Positions 1-10,312 of a DNA stretch of 64,000 bases are shown piece by piece. A model generated the notes under the pieces. It did no database searches. It was not told the DNA's origin and saw only the letters and a list, made by a program, of their open reading frames with translations. This DNA comes from Scilla litardierei (taxonomy: Eukaryota > Streptophyta > Magnoliopsida > Asparagales > Asparagaceae), in NCBI GenBank assembly GCA_030789695.1, contig CM061132.1:152962597-153026596 (forward strand), read 5' to 3'. The number at the start of each line of letters is the position of its first letter. Positions within the stretch are counted from its first letter, which is position 1. The position numbers and the translations under genes are program-made.

Positions 1-650
1 CCTCCATGAAAGATGTGACCTCCAATGCTAGATGATTTGTTTGACGGCGTTGAAACTCCTCATCCAATACTTGGATGTACGCGGCGACCGCTTTGTAGTA
101 GGTTGGGTCGTCGTCGTCGTCGATGCTTGCCTTGACCAGGTCCTTCATGACCCCTTCAGCAGAAAAGTCTTCAATCACTTCCTTCTCCAGAAACTCCAGA
201 TAACTAGCCCCTTCCACGTGGGTACACTCCTTCATCTGCTTTTGCAGCCGGAACTCAGCTTCAATATTTCCCACATTGAGGGAGAGGGTTCCTTCTCGGA
301 CGTCTATAAGCACCCTGGCCGTCGCCATGACGGGGCGACCGAGTATTAGTTGAGAGCTTCCTCCCTCCGACATGTCCATGATGACAAAATCAACTGGGAC
401 GCATAATCCTAGAGGTATCTGGAGGATGACGTCCCTTGCTATCCCTACTGGATAGGTGATAGAGTGATCGGCGAGCTGGATTGACATGCTAGTAGGTTCC
501 AGCTCGCTTCCGGTCTAGAGTCTTCTGAAGATAGAAAGGGGCATCAGGCTGATGCTAGACCCTAGATCAATTAGCGCTCTACTGATTGGCATTCCTCCGA
601 TGGAGCATGGCACGGTGAAGCTCCCCGGATCCGTCAGCTTCGAGGGAGGT
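1..650 (-). pseudogene. Aspartic protease domain of element B (open to left edge)
   Basis: This is the retropepsin that would cleave the B polyprotein. In one minus-strand frame the codons around 566-568 encode the catalytic Asp of an ALIDLGSSISLMPLS block. Further on come the LADHSITYPVG block and the ILGRPVMATA flap/core block, each matching the equivalent part of element E's protease. The frame stays open to position 1, so the C-terminal part is outside the window. An in-frame TAG lies at 515-517, about 17 codons after the catalytic Asp, and a frameshift near 650 separates the domain from gag. Confident for family, certain that it is broken. Confidence 0.85.
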
Positions 651-2512
651 GGTTCTTGATAATGGAGGTGGAATCCTCCAACAGCTTGATTTCTTCCGGC
701 CTTCGCTTCCCCGTGATGAGATTTATTAGAAATTTAGCATAAACTTGGATCTCGGTGATAGCATCAATGAATGAGATATTCAGCTGAATCCCCTTCAGTA
801 ACTCCATAAACTTGGAGTACTTTTTCTCCAACTTGGCTTGGGCGAGCCTCTAAGGGTACGGAGGAGGAGGCCTGGAGGCTTTACCCTTAGATGCATCAGC
901 GGGTTGAGGCGTAGTAGCAGGCATGACGGGAGGTGTATCCGTCTTCTCTTCAATAGCGATAGGCCCTTTAGTGGCCTCAACTCTGGCACTGTCATCAGCA
1001 ACTTCCTCAATGGTGGTCCTCTCTTTGCTAAGTACAGGGACCATAACTGGGTCGGTCACTCGTCCTCCTCGTGTGATCACTGAAACCATGGCGTTTGCTT
1101 GAGCTCTGGGGTTGGTCTCCAGCTGGAAGGGTAGTCTCCCTTGGTTCTTCAGTAACTGAGACATCTGCCCTCTCAGTTCATCGAGCGAAGATTTGATACT
1201 CTTAAATTGGTTCGACGTATCTTGGTTGAACCGAACCTGGCCGCTCATAAAGGTCTCCAGCGTAGATTCAAGATTTGACTTTGGAGGAGTCGGCGCAAAA
1301 TTTTGCTGAGGAGGCCGGTTGTACTGATATCCCGGCAGCCTATAGGGCCCAGCTGGCCTAAAACTGCCCTGCTGCTGGCTCTGCTGCTGCTGCTGCTGGG
1401 GAGGAGGTGGCCTCTAAAATTGCGGAGGTTGCAGCCCTCCGTTCAGATTTCCATATGAGAATCCTGGGTGATTCCTGGCAGCCGGATACTGCCACTGGTT
1501 CTGTCCTTCTCCCTGGACGTACTGAACAGTCTCAGATGTCTCAGCACCCTCATAATGACCCTCAGCGGGGATATACCCCGGATCTACGTACTCCTCAGCG
1601 GGATGGTAGGAGGTGCTGGGTGCCGCTGGGAGGGAGTCTAGGCGCTGCTCAATACGGGCCACCTGCTTGCACAGGTTCTCTATGGGAGTCCAGGTGACTA
1701 GCAGCCTTGACCTCAGGGGTCCGGGTGATCACGGTCCTCTCATCACCCCACTGTTGAGTGTTGGCAGCCATGTGCTCCAAAAGATCAATAGCCTCCTCAG
1801 GAGACTTATCCAATAAGACGCCCTGTGCCACAACATCAATAATCATTTTAGTGCTAGGTTGGAGCCTGTTGTAGAAGCTCTGCACTAAATCCCAAGGCTG
1901 GATCCCATGGTGGGGGCACTGATGTTGGAGGTCTTTAAACCTCTCCCAAGCCTCGTAAAGCGACTCATGGGGGAGCTGCTTGAAATTGGATATAGCCCCT
2001 CGGATCTGGACCGTCTTCGATGGTGGATAAAACTTATCCACGAATGCGAGCGTGAGCTTCTCCCAAGTAGTGAAGTGGTTGAGAGGGTAAGCTCGGAGCC
2101 AGTAGGAGGCATTGTCCCTCAAGGTGAACGGGAACAGCCGCAGCTTCACTGCATCATCACTGACATCCTTCACCTTAAATGTATCGCACTTGGCCAAGAA
2201 GGAGTCAATGTGATGGTTGGTGTTCTCATGAGGATGCCTATGGAAGGGATCCTGCTGCATAAGGTTGATCAACCCCGTCTTAAGCTCGAAGGTTGCCGCC
2301 GTCAGCTGAGGTCTAAGAACCGAGGAATTTTTCCCAAAGGTCAGTTTCATATGGTCCCTGATGGACCCGGTGCATGGAGGAGGAGGAGGATTCTCTCCCA
2401 TCTGAGCTGATGGAGATGAGCTTCTGCTAGAGGCTCTTAAAGCCCGGGCTGTCTTTTCGATCTCAGGATCGAACAATAACTCTCTAGAAGTCCCCTTGTG
2501 GCGGGTGTTCAT
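634..2512 (-). pseudogene. gag (Retrotrans_gag) of element B
   Basis: This is the structural nucleocapsid precursor of a gypsy element. The start ATG at 2512 follows the PBS by about 140 bases. Residues about 70-230 form the Retrotrans_gag core: DSFLAKCDTFKVKDVSDD, then SYWLRAYP, the LTLAFVDKFYPP block and SLYEAWERFKDLQHQCPHHG. The C-terminal part is rich in Gln and Pro and has no CCHC knuckle. Frame 1 ends at 1649; the protein continues in a second frame from 1662, broken by TAG at 1414-1416 and 850-852. At 850 the sister element E has Gln in PFPQRLAQAK, so CAG to TAG is the likely change. Clearly a pseudogene. Confidence 0.87.
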
Positions 2513-2652
2513 GCACCAACAAAGCTCAGAAAAACACCGTCAGTAGCACCGAAATAAATAAAGAGAATAAAAATGATGCTAGGTAAGGGCTGATAAGAAT
2601 GCTAGCAAACTCCTCAATATAAAAACAAACTGAGATAAAAACACTATTGCCA

Positions 2653-2670
2653 TCCCCGGCAGCGGCGCCA
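2653..2670 (-). other. Primer binding site of element B (tRNA-Asp type)
   Basis: On the minus strand this reads tggcgccgctgccgggga, six bases after the LTR end. It differs by one base from the PBS of element E (tggcgccgttgccgggga). Complementarity to the 3' end of tRNA-Asp is known for Athila/Tat elements. Confidence 0.85.
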
Positions 2671-2676
2671 AAAACT

Positions 2677-4316
2677 TGACAGGCCCGCAATCTACACCTA
2701 GGATTCACCTGGCGGTGTCACGATCGCCAGGCATGATATGGCTCCTAGGCTACGACTTCGGGTTCAATCCACAAGCGGACGGTGTCGAATTATAGTATAA
2801 AAGATAGTCGAATCCCACAGGGACGGTGATAGTGTCCGTGGTAATCGCAGTCTATTTCTAAATCTAGAAGTAATGTAGCGTTCGGAGTGAGAATGAATTG
2901 GGTTGATAGTTGTTGTTGTGTAATATAATAAAAGGAACTAGGGCTTTAGGGGTCGCCGCTAGGATCGTTGGGGGTTGATGTTAGATAGGATCCCCTCATT
3001 GCATTGGGGTTAGGGAATTAAATCCCCCAATTCGTACTACTCTCGTAGGTTAGAATTGCGGGGTATTTCGGAGGCTCTCGTCGATGCAATGGCGGTAGCC
3101 ATCGACGTAGCGATATAGTTCGTAGATAGATCCCCTTAAGGCATGAGCCGGACATGGTCACGTGTATTGATTGGATCCACCGATTTCCCTATTCGAATCC
3201 TTAGATACCCCTTAAGAACATCAACCGTGGGCATGATCTCAGTACAGGTTATCTACGGATTCGGTAGGATCTACCGGAATACAACCCTAAATCCCCAATT
3301 CAACATTGAGATCTAGATCTACATTTTCCCCCTAAAATCCTAGGGTTCACCCATCAACCCTAGAATAGATCTACTCACTCACAGTGATAGGAACACACAA
3401 AGATATCAATTTCGTGTAGGAAAACATTTTTTGCAATATAAGAAATTAGGGCTAAAAATTACTTACAACGAGAACGAACGAAGAACAGATCCAGAAAAGA
3501 ACAATAAACGCTAATCTTCAATAATCGATCCAGAAGTTTACTACAGAAATTAATCCCAAAATCCGTACAAAACCGATCGCCGGAGCTCTCCCAAAAAATC
3601 CTAAAAACAAAATTCAGAATGAACTCCCTACGCTCAGCCTGCAGTCGCGAGCTTCAGCTGCCCCCAAATCGCGCGCATCGCGTGTTCAAAAAATCTTCCA
3701 AAAATGCCCCAGGAAGTGTCGGTCGAGTAGGTGACTCGGCCCGAGTCGGAGCTGCTCGGGTAGTAGCTCGGCCCGCGTCGTATGTTGCTCGACCTCAGAA
3801 TGGATGACTCGGTCGGCTGCTCGGGGTGTGCTATCTGCGGCTACTCGACCGAGCAGATAAGATGCTCGACCCGAGTCAGCCCGTATCTGCGGCTTCTCCA
3901 ACATGTCATGGCTCGACCCGAGCAGCAAGCTGCTCGGGGCCGAGCAGCAAGCTGCTCGGGCCGAGCAGCAAGCTGCTTGGGCTGAGCATTTTCTGGGAAA
4001 GCTCTGATGCTGCAGCAATGGCCTCTCTCCCTCTGCTCTCTCTCTTTCTTCTCTTCATTCTCTCATTCAACAGCTCCGAGAACTCGACAAACTCCTCCAG
4101 AGCCCTGCCAACAAGATCATGAGCACGTCGGATGTGTCCATACCCAGGTGGGGGTCCAAAGCGCTCCAAAATCCCTGAAAACTCAAAGTATACTACGAAA
4201 CTCGAAATAACGTCAAAAATACCAAAATCGCAGTAAAAAGTGGGATTTGGACGCGGGGATGACATGCAATGCGATGGAAATATGATATGAAAATGATGTA
4301 AAATATGGACACATCA
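2677..4316 (-). repeat. 5' LTR of element B (about 1.64 kb)
   Basis: The LTR is bounded on plus by tgacaggccc (next to the PBS) and by cacatca at 4316, giving the canonical TG..CA ends. The far end is supported by the related LTR at the right of the window, which ends with the same tgt..cacatca at 63,855. Both share an internal block starting agggctttag (2,942 and 61,981). No second LTR is visible, so the TSD cannot be checked. The reading frames inside are incidental. Confidence 0.75.
3715..3990. repeat. Array of CTCGG/CCGAG palindromes in LTR B
   Basis: About a dozen short inverted repeats occur within 280 bp, for example gactcggcccgagtc, gctcgggccgagc and ctcgaccgagcag. They are spaced irregularly, so this is not a tandem satellite. 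They sit in the U3 half of the LTR in minus-strand sense. The LTR at 61,965-63,855 has an equivalent array with the core ctcggtcgag. Confidence 0.8.
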
Positions 4317-4321
4317 GCTCG

Positions 4322-5205
4322 CTGGTGGTGCCGCCCTCGGCCTTACGGCTGATCGGCCTGTTGGGGGTGTTGCCCTCAGCCTTACATGCGATCATTGGGA
4401 TCGGCCTACTGGGGGAGTTACCCCCCAATCTTATGGTTGATCAGAGTGATCGGTTTGCTGGGGGAGTTGCCCCAGTCTTACGGTCGATCGTTGTGATTGC
4501 CCTGCTAGGGGAGTTACCTATAGCCTTACGGTTGATCGGAGTGATCGTCCTACTGGGGGACTCGCCTCCAGCCGTACGGGTGACCGGGTCGTTCGGCTAG
4601 CTGGGGAGCTACCCTTGGGCTTAAGATCGATCAACGAACCGGCCTGCTTGGGGAGCTGCCCTCAGCCTTATAGTCAGTTGGGTCGGTTAGCCAGCTGGGG
4701 GAGCTACCCTCATGCTTACGATAGAGCGAGTGACCGGCCCGCTGGGGGAGTCACCCCCAGCCTTACGGATGATCGTTGTGGTCGGCCTACTGGGGGAGTT
4801 TCCCACAGTCTTATGGTCGATTGGAGCGATCGGCATGCTGGGAGAGTTGCCCACAGCCTTATGGACGATCGTTGTGGTCGGCCTGCTGGGGGGTTGCCCC
4901 AGCCTTACCAGTTGATCAGGGCGATCAGTCTGCTGGGAGAGCTGCCCCCAGCCTCACAGGTGACCTTTGTGATCGGCCTATTGGGGGAGCTTCCCCCAGT
5001 CTCATGGGCAATCATTGCGATCGGCCTACTGGGGGAGCCGCCCTCAACCTCACGGGCGATCCTTGTGATCAGCCTTCTGGGGGAGTTGCCCCAGCCTTAT
5101 GGGCGATCGTTGTGATCAACCTGCTGGGGGAGTTGCCCCCAGCCTTATAGACGATCATCGTGGTTGGCCCGATGGGGGAGTCGCCCCCTGTCTTATGGTT
5201 GAGGA
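4322..5205. repeat. Minisatellite, about 48-bp unit, roughly 18-19 copies
   Basis: Units run ctggggga-gttgcccccagccttacgg..gatcg..gatcggcc and repeat every 47-48 bases with moderate divergence. Each unit carries a small foldback (gggggagttgccccc) and usually a second one around cgatcgttgtgatcg. Because 48 is divisible by three, all frames stay open over long stretches and give leucine-rich 16-residue repeats such as LLGELPPA. These are by-products of the repeat, not evidence of a protein. It lies directly after the gag remnant of element D. Confidence 0.9.
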
Positions 5206-5439
5206 GGGAGGAGACACAATTGCTTCAGTGCGAACTAGCATTTCTTTCTTTGGACCGGGAATACACTTTGAAAGGAAATAAAGCAGGGAAGATAATGGCG
5301 AGCTAGTCTCTCCTGGGGGAGGAGCTGCGGCTGATTGTCCCGCCCTCTCACTCGATGATGCACAGAGCGGTCTGGACGACGTTCACCTTCTTTCCTTTGT
5401 TCATCTGTTTGGACGTCCCCTCCCCGGGGGTTGTCTTTG
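5206..5439 (-). other. Degenerate post-gag sequence of element D
   Basis: The minus-strand frame here is basic and Pro/Arg-rich and has no motif I can assign. It may be the gag-protease junction of D, but stops interrupt it in the expected frame. Confidence 0.35.
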
Positions 5440-6330
5440 GGTGTTGACAAAGTTCTTCAGGTGCCCGTGGCTGATTAGCTTATCTATGTCTTTCTTTAGG
5501 TGCCAGCAGTCGTCGGTGTCAAGGTCGTTGTCTTTGTGGTACTTGCAGTGTTTCCCCTCATCTCTTCTTCCATTCTTCATTTTCAGGGGGTGGCTTACAG
5601 ATGTGACCCTCTTTCTTAGTTTGCGTTAGGACGACATCTGGGGTGGCATTCAGCCTGGGGGTCGTGCTTCTTGCTTGTGCTGCTTTCCCCTTGCCTTCTT
5701 CTCCCACCTTGGGTCGTTCGGCTCGTGGTGCTCGCTTTCACCTCGTTTGGAGTCCCGCTTGGCCCCTGTAGGGAGAATTCCTTCCTCCGCTGCCAATGCC
5801 TCCTCTGTCAGCATGTAACGCTCTGCCCAGGCTATCACCTCAGAGAGGTCTCTTGCGGGCTCGTTGTGCAGCGACTTCTTCAGGCCCCTGTGCCATAGCC
5901 CTTTCTTCAGGGCTGTTTTCACGACCATTTCGGGGCAACTTTCCACATTCAACCTCTCAGTGTTAAAGCGGTGCATGTAGCTTCTTAGGAATTCATCGAG
6001 CCTCTGTATCACGTTGAACATAAGCTCCGAGTCCGGCTTTATCTGCCGGTCGGCCATAAACTGCTTATAGAATTTCTGGGAGAGGTTTTTGAAGTTGTTG
6101 ATGGAACGATTGGAGAGGTTGTGGTACCAGCTCTGGGTGGATTTTCAGGAGAGTTGAGTAGAAGCCTCGGCAGAGCAGAGCATCATCGGCTCCCTGGAAT
6201 GCCATGACCCATTCGTACCATGACCCCTTCGTAGTCCATCACGTGATCTTCCGAGTCCCACGTATCGTCATACTTCTCTAAAATCAGCTCCTTGAATCTG
6301 GAGGGCAATCGGGCATCGGTGATGCTTCTT
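5440..6330 (-). pseudogene. gag (Retrotrans_gag) of element D, frame-shifted
   Basis: The longest intact piece (6057 to 5650) reads as a Retrotrans_gag core: SELMFNVIQRLDEFLRSYMH, then AERYMLTEEALAAEE. Just upstream, in other frames, are the expected pieces DDALLCRGFYSTLL and SWYHNLSNRSINNFKNLS. Downstream, a knuckle-like CKYHKDNDLDTDDCWHLKK block lies near 5,450-5,560. All three frames are needed to follow the protein, so several small indels have occurred. Family assignment is from recognised motifs; there is no intact start. Confidence 0.75.
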
Positions 6331-6737
6331 GCTAATGGGCAGCGGTCGTCCCTGGGGCCCCCAGAGCCTGCCGGTGCTTCGACATGAGGGCCAAGCTGCC
6401 ATGGCAGGCTGACGGGGGTTTGAGGGAAGCCCGCTCGGTGCCCATTCGAACTGGGGATAGGCGTTATTCGTCGAGCGCTTCTCCTCTTGCGGTGGTCCCT
6501 CCGGCCCCTATGCCTCCTCCAACGAGGGCTCCCGCTTCGACCCTGTCAATCCTCGACAGTTTGATGGTCGGGTGACCGTCGGTGTGCCGAGCATGGTCGT
6601 CGAGACGAGGCCGTGGCTGACTCGTCTTTAGTCCGCTCGGGCCTTCCGCCCGCCTCGTCCTGAAGTGAGGTAGGTGTGAGGGACCATGCTGGGATGAAGT
6701 TTAGCATAGTGAAACGTCGCTCTAGGTTTGCGCCTTT
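6331..6737 (-). other. 5' gag/leader remnant of element D
   Basis: Minus-strand pieces near 6,200-6,330 (RFKELILEKYDDTW) fit the N-terminal side of gypsy gag. From about 6,400 to the insertion point of element A no coding signal is visible. The last five bases, ccttt (6733-6737), are the left copy of A's target-site duplication. Confidence 0.5.
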
Positions 6738-7340
6738 TGAAGGGTTTTCTGGGACCCTTAGGGCACAAAAACTCTATGCCCGTCCTAAGTCGGACGAAAC
6801 ATAGACAGAAATAGCAGCGGAAAATAATCATGTTAATCTAATTAACATTTTAACCCTAAGGTCCAAGACCCTAATCCAAGATCTATGCCGACTTGGGATT
6901 GGTCTGACCATCCCAAGAAGGATCTAGCCTACTGCGATTAAATTAAACTAATGCTAATAAACACATACCCGGAATCTTAACCCTGGGGCAGGCGAGATGT
7001 TCCGCACCGTCTTCCGAACTGCTCCCGTCCCATGCCGAGCCGCTCCTCGAACCGCTCCCCGAACCGCTCCTCGAACCACTCCGCATCCCGAGGCGATCAA
7101 TCCCGTGTCGCCGAGCCAACCACGCGCTGAAGAAAGTTTCACACGAGTGAAACCTCCGCCTAGATTTCGGATCTGAATCCGAACTCCTTTGAGGCTTTAC
7201 TAGAGCCCTCAGGAGCAAGGTAGAAATTTATAGGGAGAGGAGAAATATTAATTTAGCTTAGATCCGAGCGTGCTCCAACATTTACGAGAGCCGCTCAGAT
7301 CTAGAGCTTGGGACGAATTTTGAGGAGGAGAGCAGACCCC

Positions 7341-7350
7341 TATTTATATA
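7341..7350 (-). promoter_or_regulatory. TATA box of LTR A (3' copy)
   Basis: The minus strand reads tatataaata within ctatataaatagggg. The same block is kept at 14,675-14,684 and 59,677-59,686 in the other two copies, with a purine-rich downstream segment. Conservation at the expected place makes it the likely U3/R promoter. Confidence 0.7.
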
Positions 7351-7620
7351 GGCGGCTGACTACTCCCCTTTCTCAAAATCCGATGTGGGACTATTAATTT
7401 GAGTTAATCAAAATCAAGTTAGTTTGCACTTCACAAAGTGCAAACTTCCATGAATTTTAACTCACTCACCGTTGAGATTCATGATTGATACAACCTATCA
7501 ATTCGAAGGGTGTTCAAAGATGAACGCGTAGGAAAAAACGGCTCGTCAATCCGAGTCCGTTTGACCCTTCAAACAATTGTCCAAAGTTAGCCAAAAGTCA
7601 TGCTTCTCTTAGAAACGTAG

Positions 7621-8741
7621 CTAGGGGTGGACAAAGATCCGATTAAATGATTGAATCTACCCGATCCGATCCGAAAAAGTAGATTGGATATCCGATCTGA
7701 TGAAAGTGAATTGTTATTAATAAGCAGATCCGACCGATCCGTTTGAAACTGATTCGGATTCGGATTTTAGTTTTCATACGACAGAATGTGATCCGATCCG
7801 ATTAGGTTTTGAGCGGATTGTGTTATTGTCTAAGTTCATCCGAATATCCGATTCTCAATCCGATCCGATTGTTTTTCACTACTACCTAAAAGCCCCTGAA
7901 TCAATGCATCATGGCTATTGGTTAAGAAGACTAACAGACTCAATTGCATCCCTTCATCAGTCCCATCCGGTTTCCTAGACCTATGTAGATGCAGTGCCTC
8001 CTCGTCTCTCTCTTCTCTCACGTCTGTTCAGTTTTCATTCATGTACTGTACAATGGTACAAATAAAGCATGCTCTCCTTGTCCCAACATGAACTTGGGCC
8101 ATTGCCATTTGCCAAGCAACAAAGCTTTTACGCATGAAGAATTGAAGATTGTCAATAAGCAAAGTCGTCGGATTTGATTTTGATTTGAATGCTCAGTCAA
8201 GGACTCAAGGCTAGCAAATAGCAATCCTCATTTCTCATGTACTCATGAGGAGACTAGGACAGTAGCAACAACTACTGAAAATTGATATCTTTGTGGAAGG
8301 AGAGCTCTGATTTTTTTTGGTTTTTTTATCATTTTTGCTCGAAGGAGAGCTCTTGGTTGTCAAGCTCATCCTCCTTGAAGTTGATGCCAAACTAGTATGA
8401 AGATATTGCAAACAGAGATAGCTTCTTTATGTTATTCTAGCAATTTGTATTTTGTAAGGATATTTCGTTTCGACATTGGAATTGACTTCAGTGTTTAAAA
8501 GTTAAACTTTCAGAATCTAATGAAACGAGTTACAAATTGTGCTATCAATAACTTTAAAATTTCAATAAAGCTAATATTAATCCAATCCAAATCGTATCCG
8601 ATCTGAAATTCTAATCATCCGAATTTTCAGATTAACTTTTTTTATTAGTGGATGCGGATCAGATTTTTCATCATCCGATTCAATCGGATCGGATGGTGGA
8701 TTGAGGCATAATCCGATCCAAATATTCGGATGCCCACCCCT
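7621..8741. mobile_element. hAT-type non-autonomous DNA transposon (1.12 kb)
   Basis: The insertion is flanked by an exact 8-bp duplication aaacgtag (7613-7620 and 8742-8749), the hAT hallmark. The ends are short inverted repeats: ctaggggtgg on the left and cccacccct on the right. Both subterminal regions are packed with variants of atccgatccga on either strand, as expected for transposase-binding sites. No transposase ORF is present; the reading frames inside are short and unrelated. The A LTR resumes exactly after the right TSD. Confidence 0.85.
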
Positions 8742-9088
8742 AAACGTAGCCGTCAAGAAAATCCCAGGTTTCAAAAAACCCTAACCAGAAAATTCGGGCT
8801 TGGTGGGCCTCCATTTTTGCTGGTTTCAGCCCAACAGTTTGGGCTGACTTGTTTTGGCTATAACTTGTGCATTTGGACTCCATTTTTGACGCGGTTTGAA
8901 CCTGTGTTTAGATCGGGACGATCCCGTCATCTAGGTATCCTTTTCAACGCGTTTATTTAATTAAATATAGTCTTAAACAATTTAAGACAGATTTAATCTC
9001 CTTTGCATCAAATGCAAAATAGTCCCTATCTAAGCTTAAATTATCATTTGCATCAAATACAAATGATCCGAGGGCATATTCCTCTACA

Positions 9089-9107
9089 TCTCCCACTTGC
9101 ACTCAGG
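9089..9107 (-). other. Polypurine tract of element A (functional boundary)
   Basis: The plus strand tctcccacttgcactcagg reads cctgagtgcaagtgggaga on minus, directly before the LTR start tgtagag. This is the usual copia PPT position, and the same 19 bases recur at 10211. Confidence 0.8.
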
Positions 9108-10210
9108 ATCATTTATCCCGAATGCAGGAGATGATTGCAAACATCTTTTGCAATATTTTATCCCTTGCATCAAATGCAAATTATTCTCCCTAACTAATTT
9201 CTACCTATTACTAGACGAAGATTGCACTATGTGTGAGACCCTACAGCCTGACCCTTACAACAGGTTAGGCTCGAAGCCATATACGGCAGTGACCACGAGC
9301 AGTGGTTACCGTCCCTGCTTCAGGAATCATCATTATGTGGTTGACTCATTGACATGAGTATTGTCGGGACCACCCTGACTGTTTCCGTGATGAATTCCGT
9401 AGTTATAGTCTCTTCGTCTAAACTATGTCGTATAGATCAAGTCTAGGGTACGGTCAAACTGTCAACCCCAATAACTTGACTCCGGTTAGTTTCTATCGAT
9501 CTTTTAGTCAAAAATGTTGGACTTCTTCCAACATACTCTGGCCAGAGTTTTTACTAAAGACCGAACTAACCCTACGACACTAACTCATATCGACCAGGAG
9601 AGACGAATCCTCTCTTGGTCATTACTCTCCTCATACACTTCAAGTGTCACCCAATCAAAGACCTTAGCTAGGTTATTTGATCTAAGTGGCACCGTTCACG
9701 CACAGGTTCGTCAAAATGACCTCAAGTCAAAAGACCAACTAGCCTATCATCACTCAGAGTCATCATTGACAGATTGGTCAATATAACCATATGATAACTC
9801 TTGTGGATCGTTCAGTGAACTCATTCTCTAATGAGCACCTGTGTCTCGTCTACGACTTCTCCAAGTCAAGCGATCATGAGATCATCGCCACCGCTAAACG
9901 GTGAAGGCTAAGACACAATGGTCTATCCGATGTTTTGATATCCTTGTCTCGAAACATCTACGACCACGAACCCTTTTAGACTTATGCTACAGACGGTCAA
10001 ACATTTCTCCATGATCGAGATACTCATCTCGATACATGTTTGACCTTGCATAAAGTCTCAGGACTTTAACTAAGTTAATATCTAATGTTAACTACATTAT
10101 AACATAACTTTAGATAAATTATTACCAAACAGCTTACTGTTATTTTGAACAAGATGTTTATGTTATTCACACACAGAGATAGATTGCCTCGAAGGCATCT
10201 TCTCTCAACA
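9089..10210 (-). other. Former U3-like segment now inside element A, between two purine tracts
   Basis: This stretch is homologous to the distal (U3) part of the solo LTR A3 (about 60,500-61,563). It includes the shared block of hairpins and the final c-t-c-a-a-c-a type edge at 10,210. Yet in element A the real LTR ends earlier, at 9088, because the other LTR of A also stops there. The purine tract (minus gtgcaagtgggaga) occurs at both borders, 9089-9107 and 10211-10229. It contains no ORF of note. Confidence 0.7.
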
Positions 10211-10229
10211 TCTCCCACTTGCACTCAGG
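10211..10229 (-). other. Second polypurine tract copy of element A
   Basis: These 19 bases are identical to the PPT at 9089-9107 and are followed on minus by tgttgagag, an LTR-like start that matches the edge of solo LTR A3. It marks an older or alternative U3 boundary. Confidence 0.75.
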
Positions 10230-10261
10230 CCCATTTATCTCGGTATCTTATACCGTTTTTA

Positions 10262-10312
10262 CACATAAGTTTTCACGACTTCATGTGGTAGAGCCTTCGT
10301 GAGTGGATCTGC
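10262..10312 (-). pseudogene. Copia RNase H / pol C-terminal fragment of element A
   Basis: One minus-strand frame encodes ADPLTKALPHEVVKTYV, the conserved tail of copia polyproteins (usually LADPLTKPLP), about 30 bases upstream of the second PPT. Beyond it, in the upstream direction, I cannot follow pol in any frame. It fixes the superfamily as copia and the orientation as minus. Confidence 0.7.

Larger units (their letters stand above)
1..4316 (-). mobile_element. Element B: Ty3/gypsy element, 5' part (LTR, PBS, gag-protease)
   Basis: Read on the minus strand, an LTR (4316 to 2677) is followed by an 18-base tRNA-Asp-type primer site, a gag reading frame and a retroviral-type aspartic protease that runs off the window at position 1. 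The tRNA-Asp site, a gag without a zinc knuckle and a D-L-G-S protease are what Athila/Tat-clade gypsy elements show; the clade call is inference. Reverse transcriptase and integrase, if present, lie beyond the left edge. Frame breaks and three in-frame TAG codons show this copy is defective. Element E in this window is a relative with the same gag-protease layout. Confidence 0.85.
6738..9088 (-). repeat. 3' LTR of element A (split by a hAT MITE)
   Basis: The sequence 6738-7620 plus 8750-9088 matches the other LTR (14,083-14,954 plus 24,129-24,467) closely end to end. On plus it begins tgaaggg and ends ctctaca. A minus-strand TATA box lies in tatttatata at 7341-7350. A solo LTR of the same family (59,032-61,563) shares most of it. 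Confidence 0.92.

Noticed and set aside
4325..5150. Long plus-strand frames with LLGELPPA repeats
   Set aside because: They are products of a 48-bp tandem repeat open in several frames; no start, family or flanking gene supports a protein.
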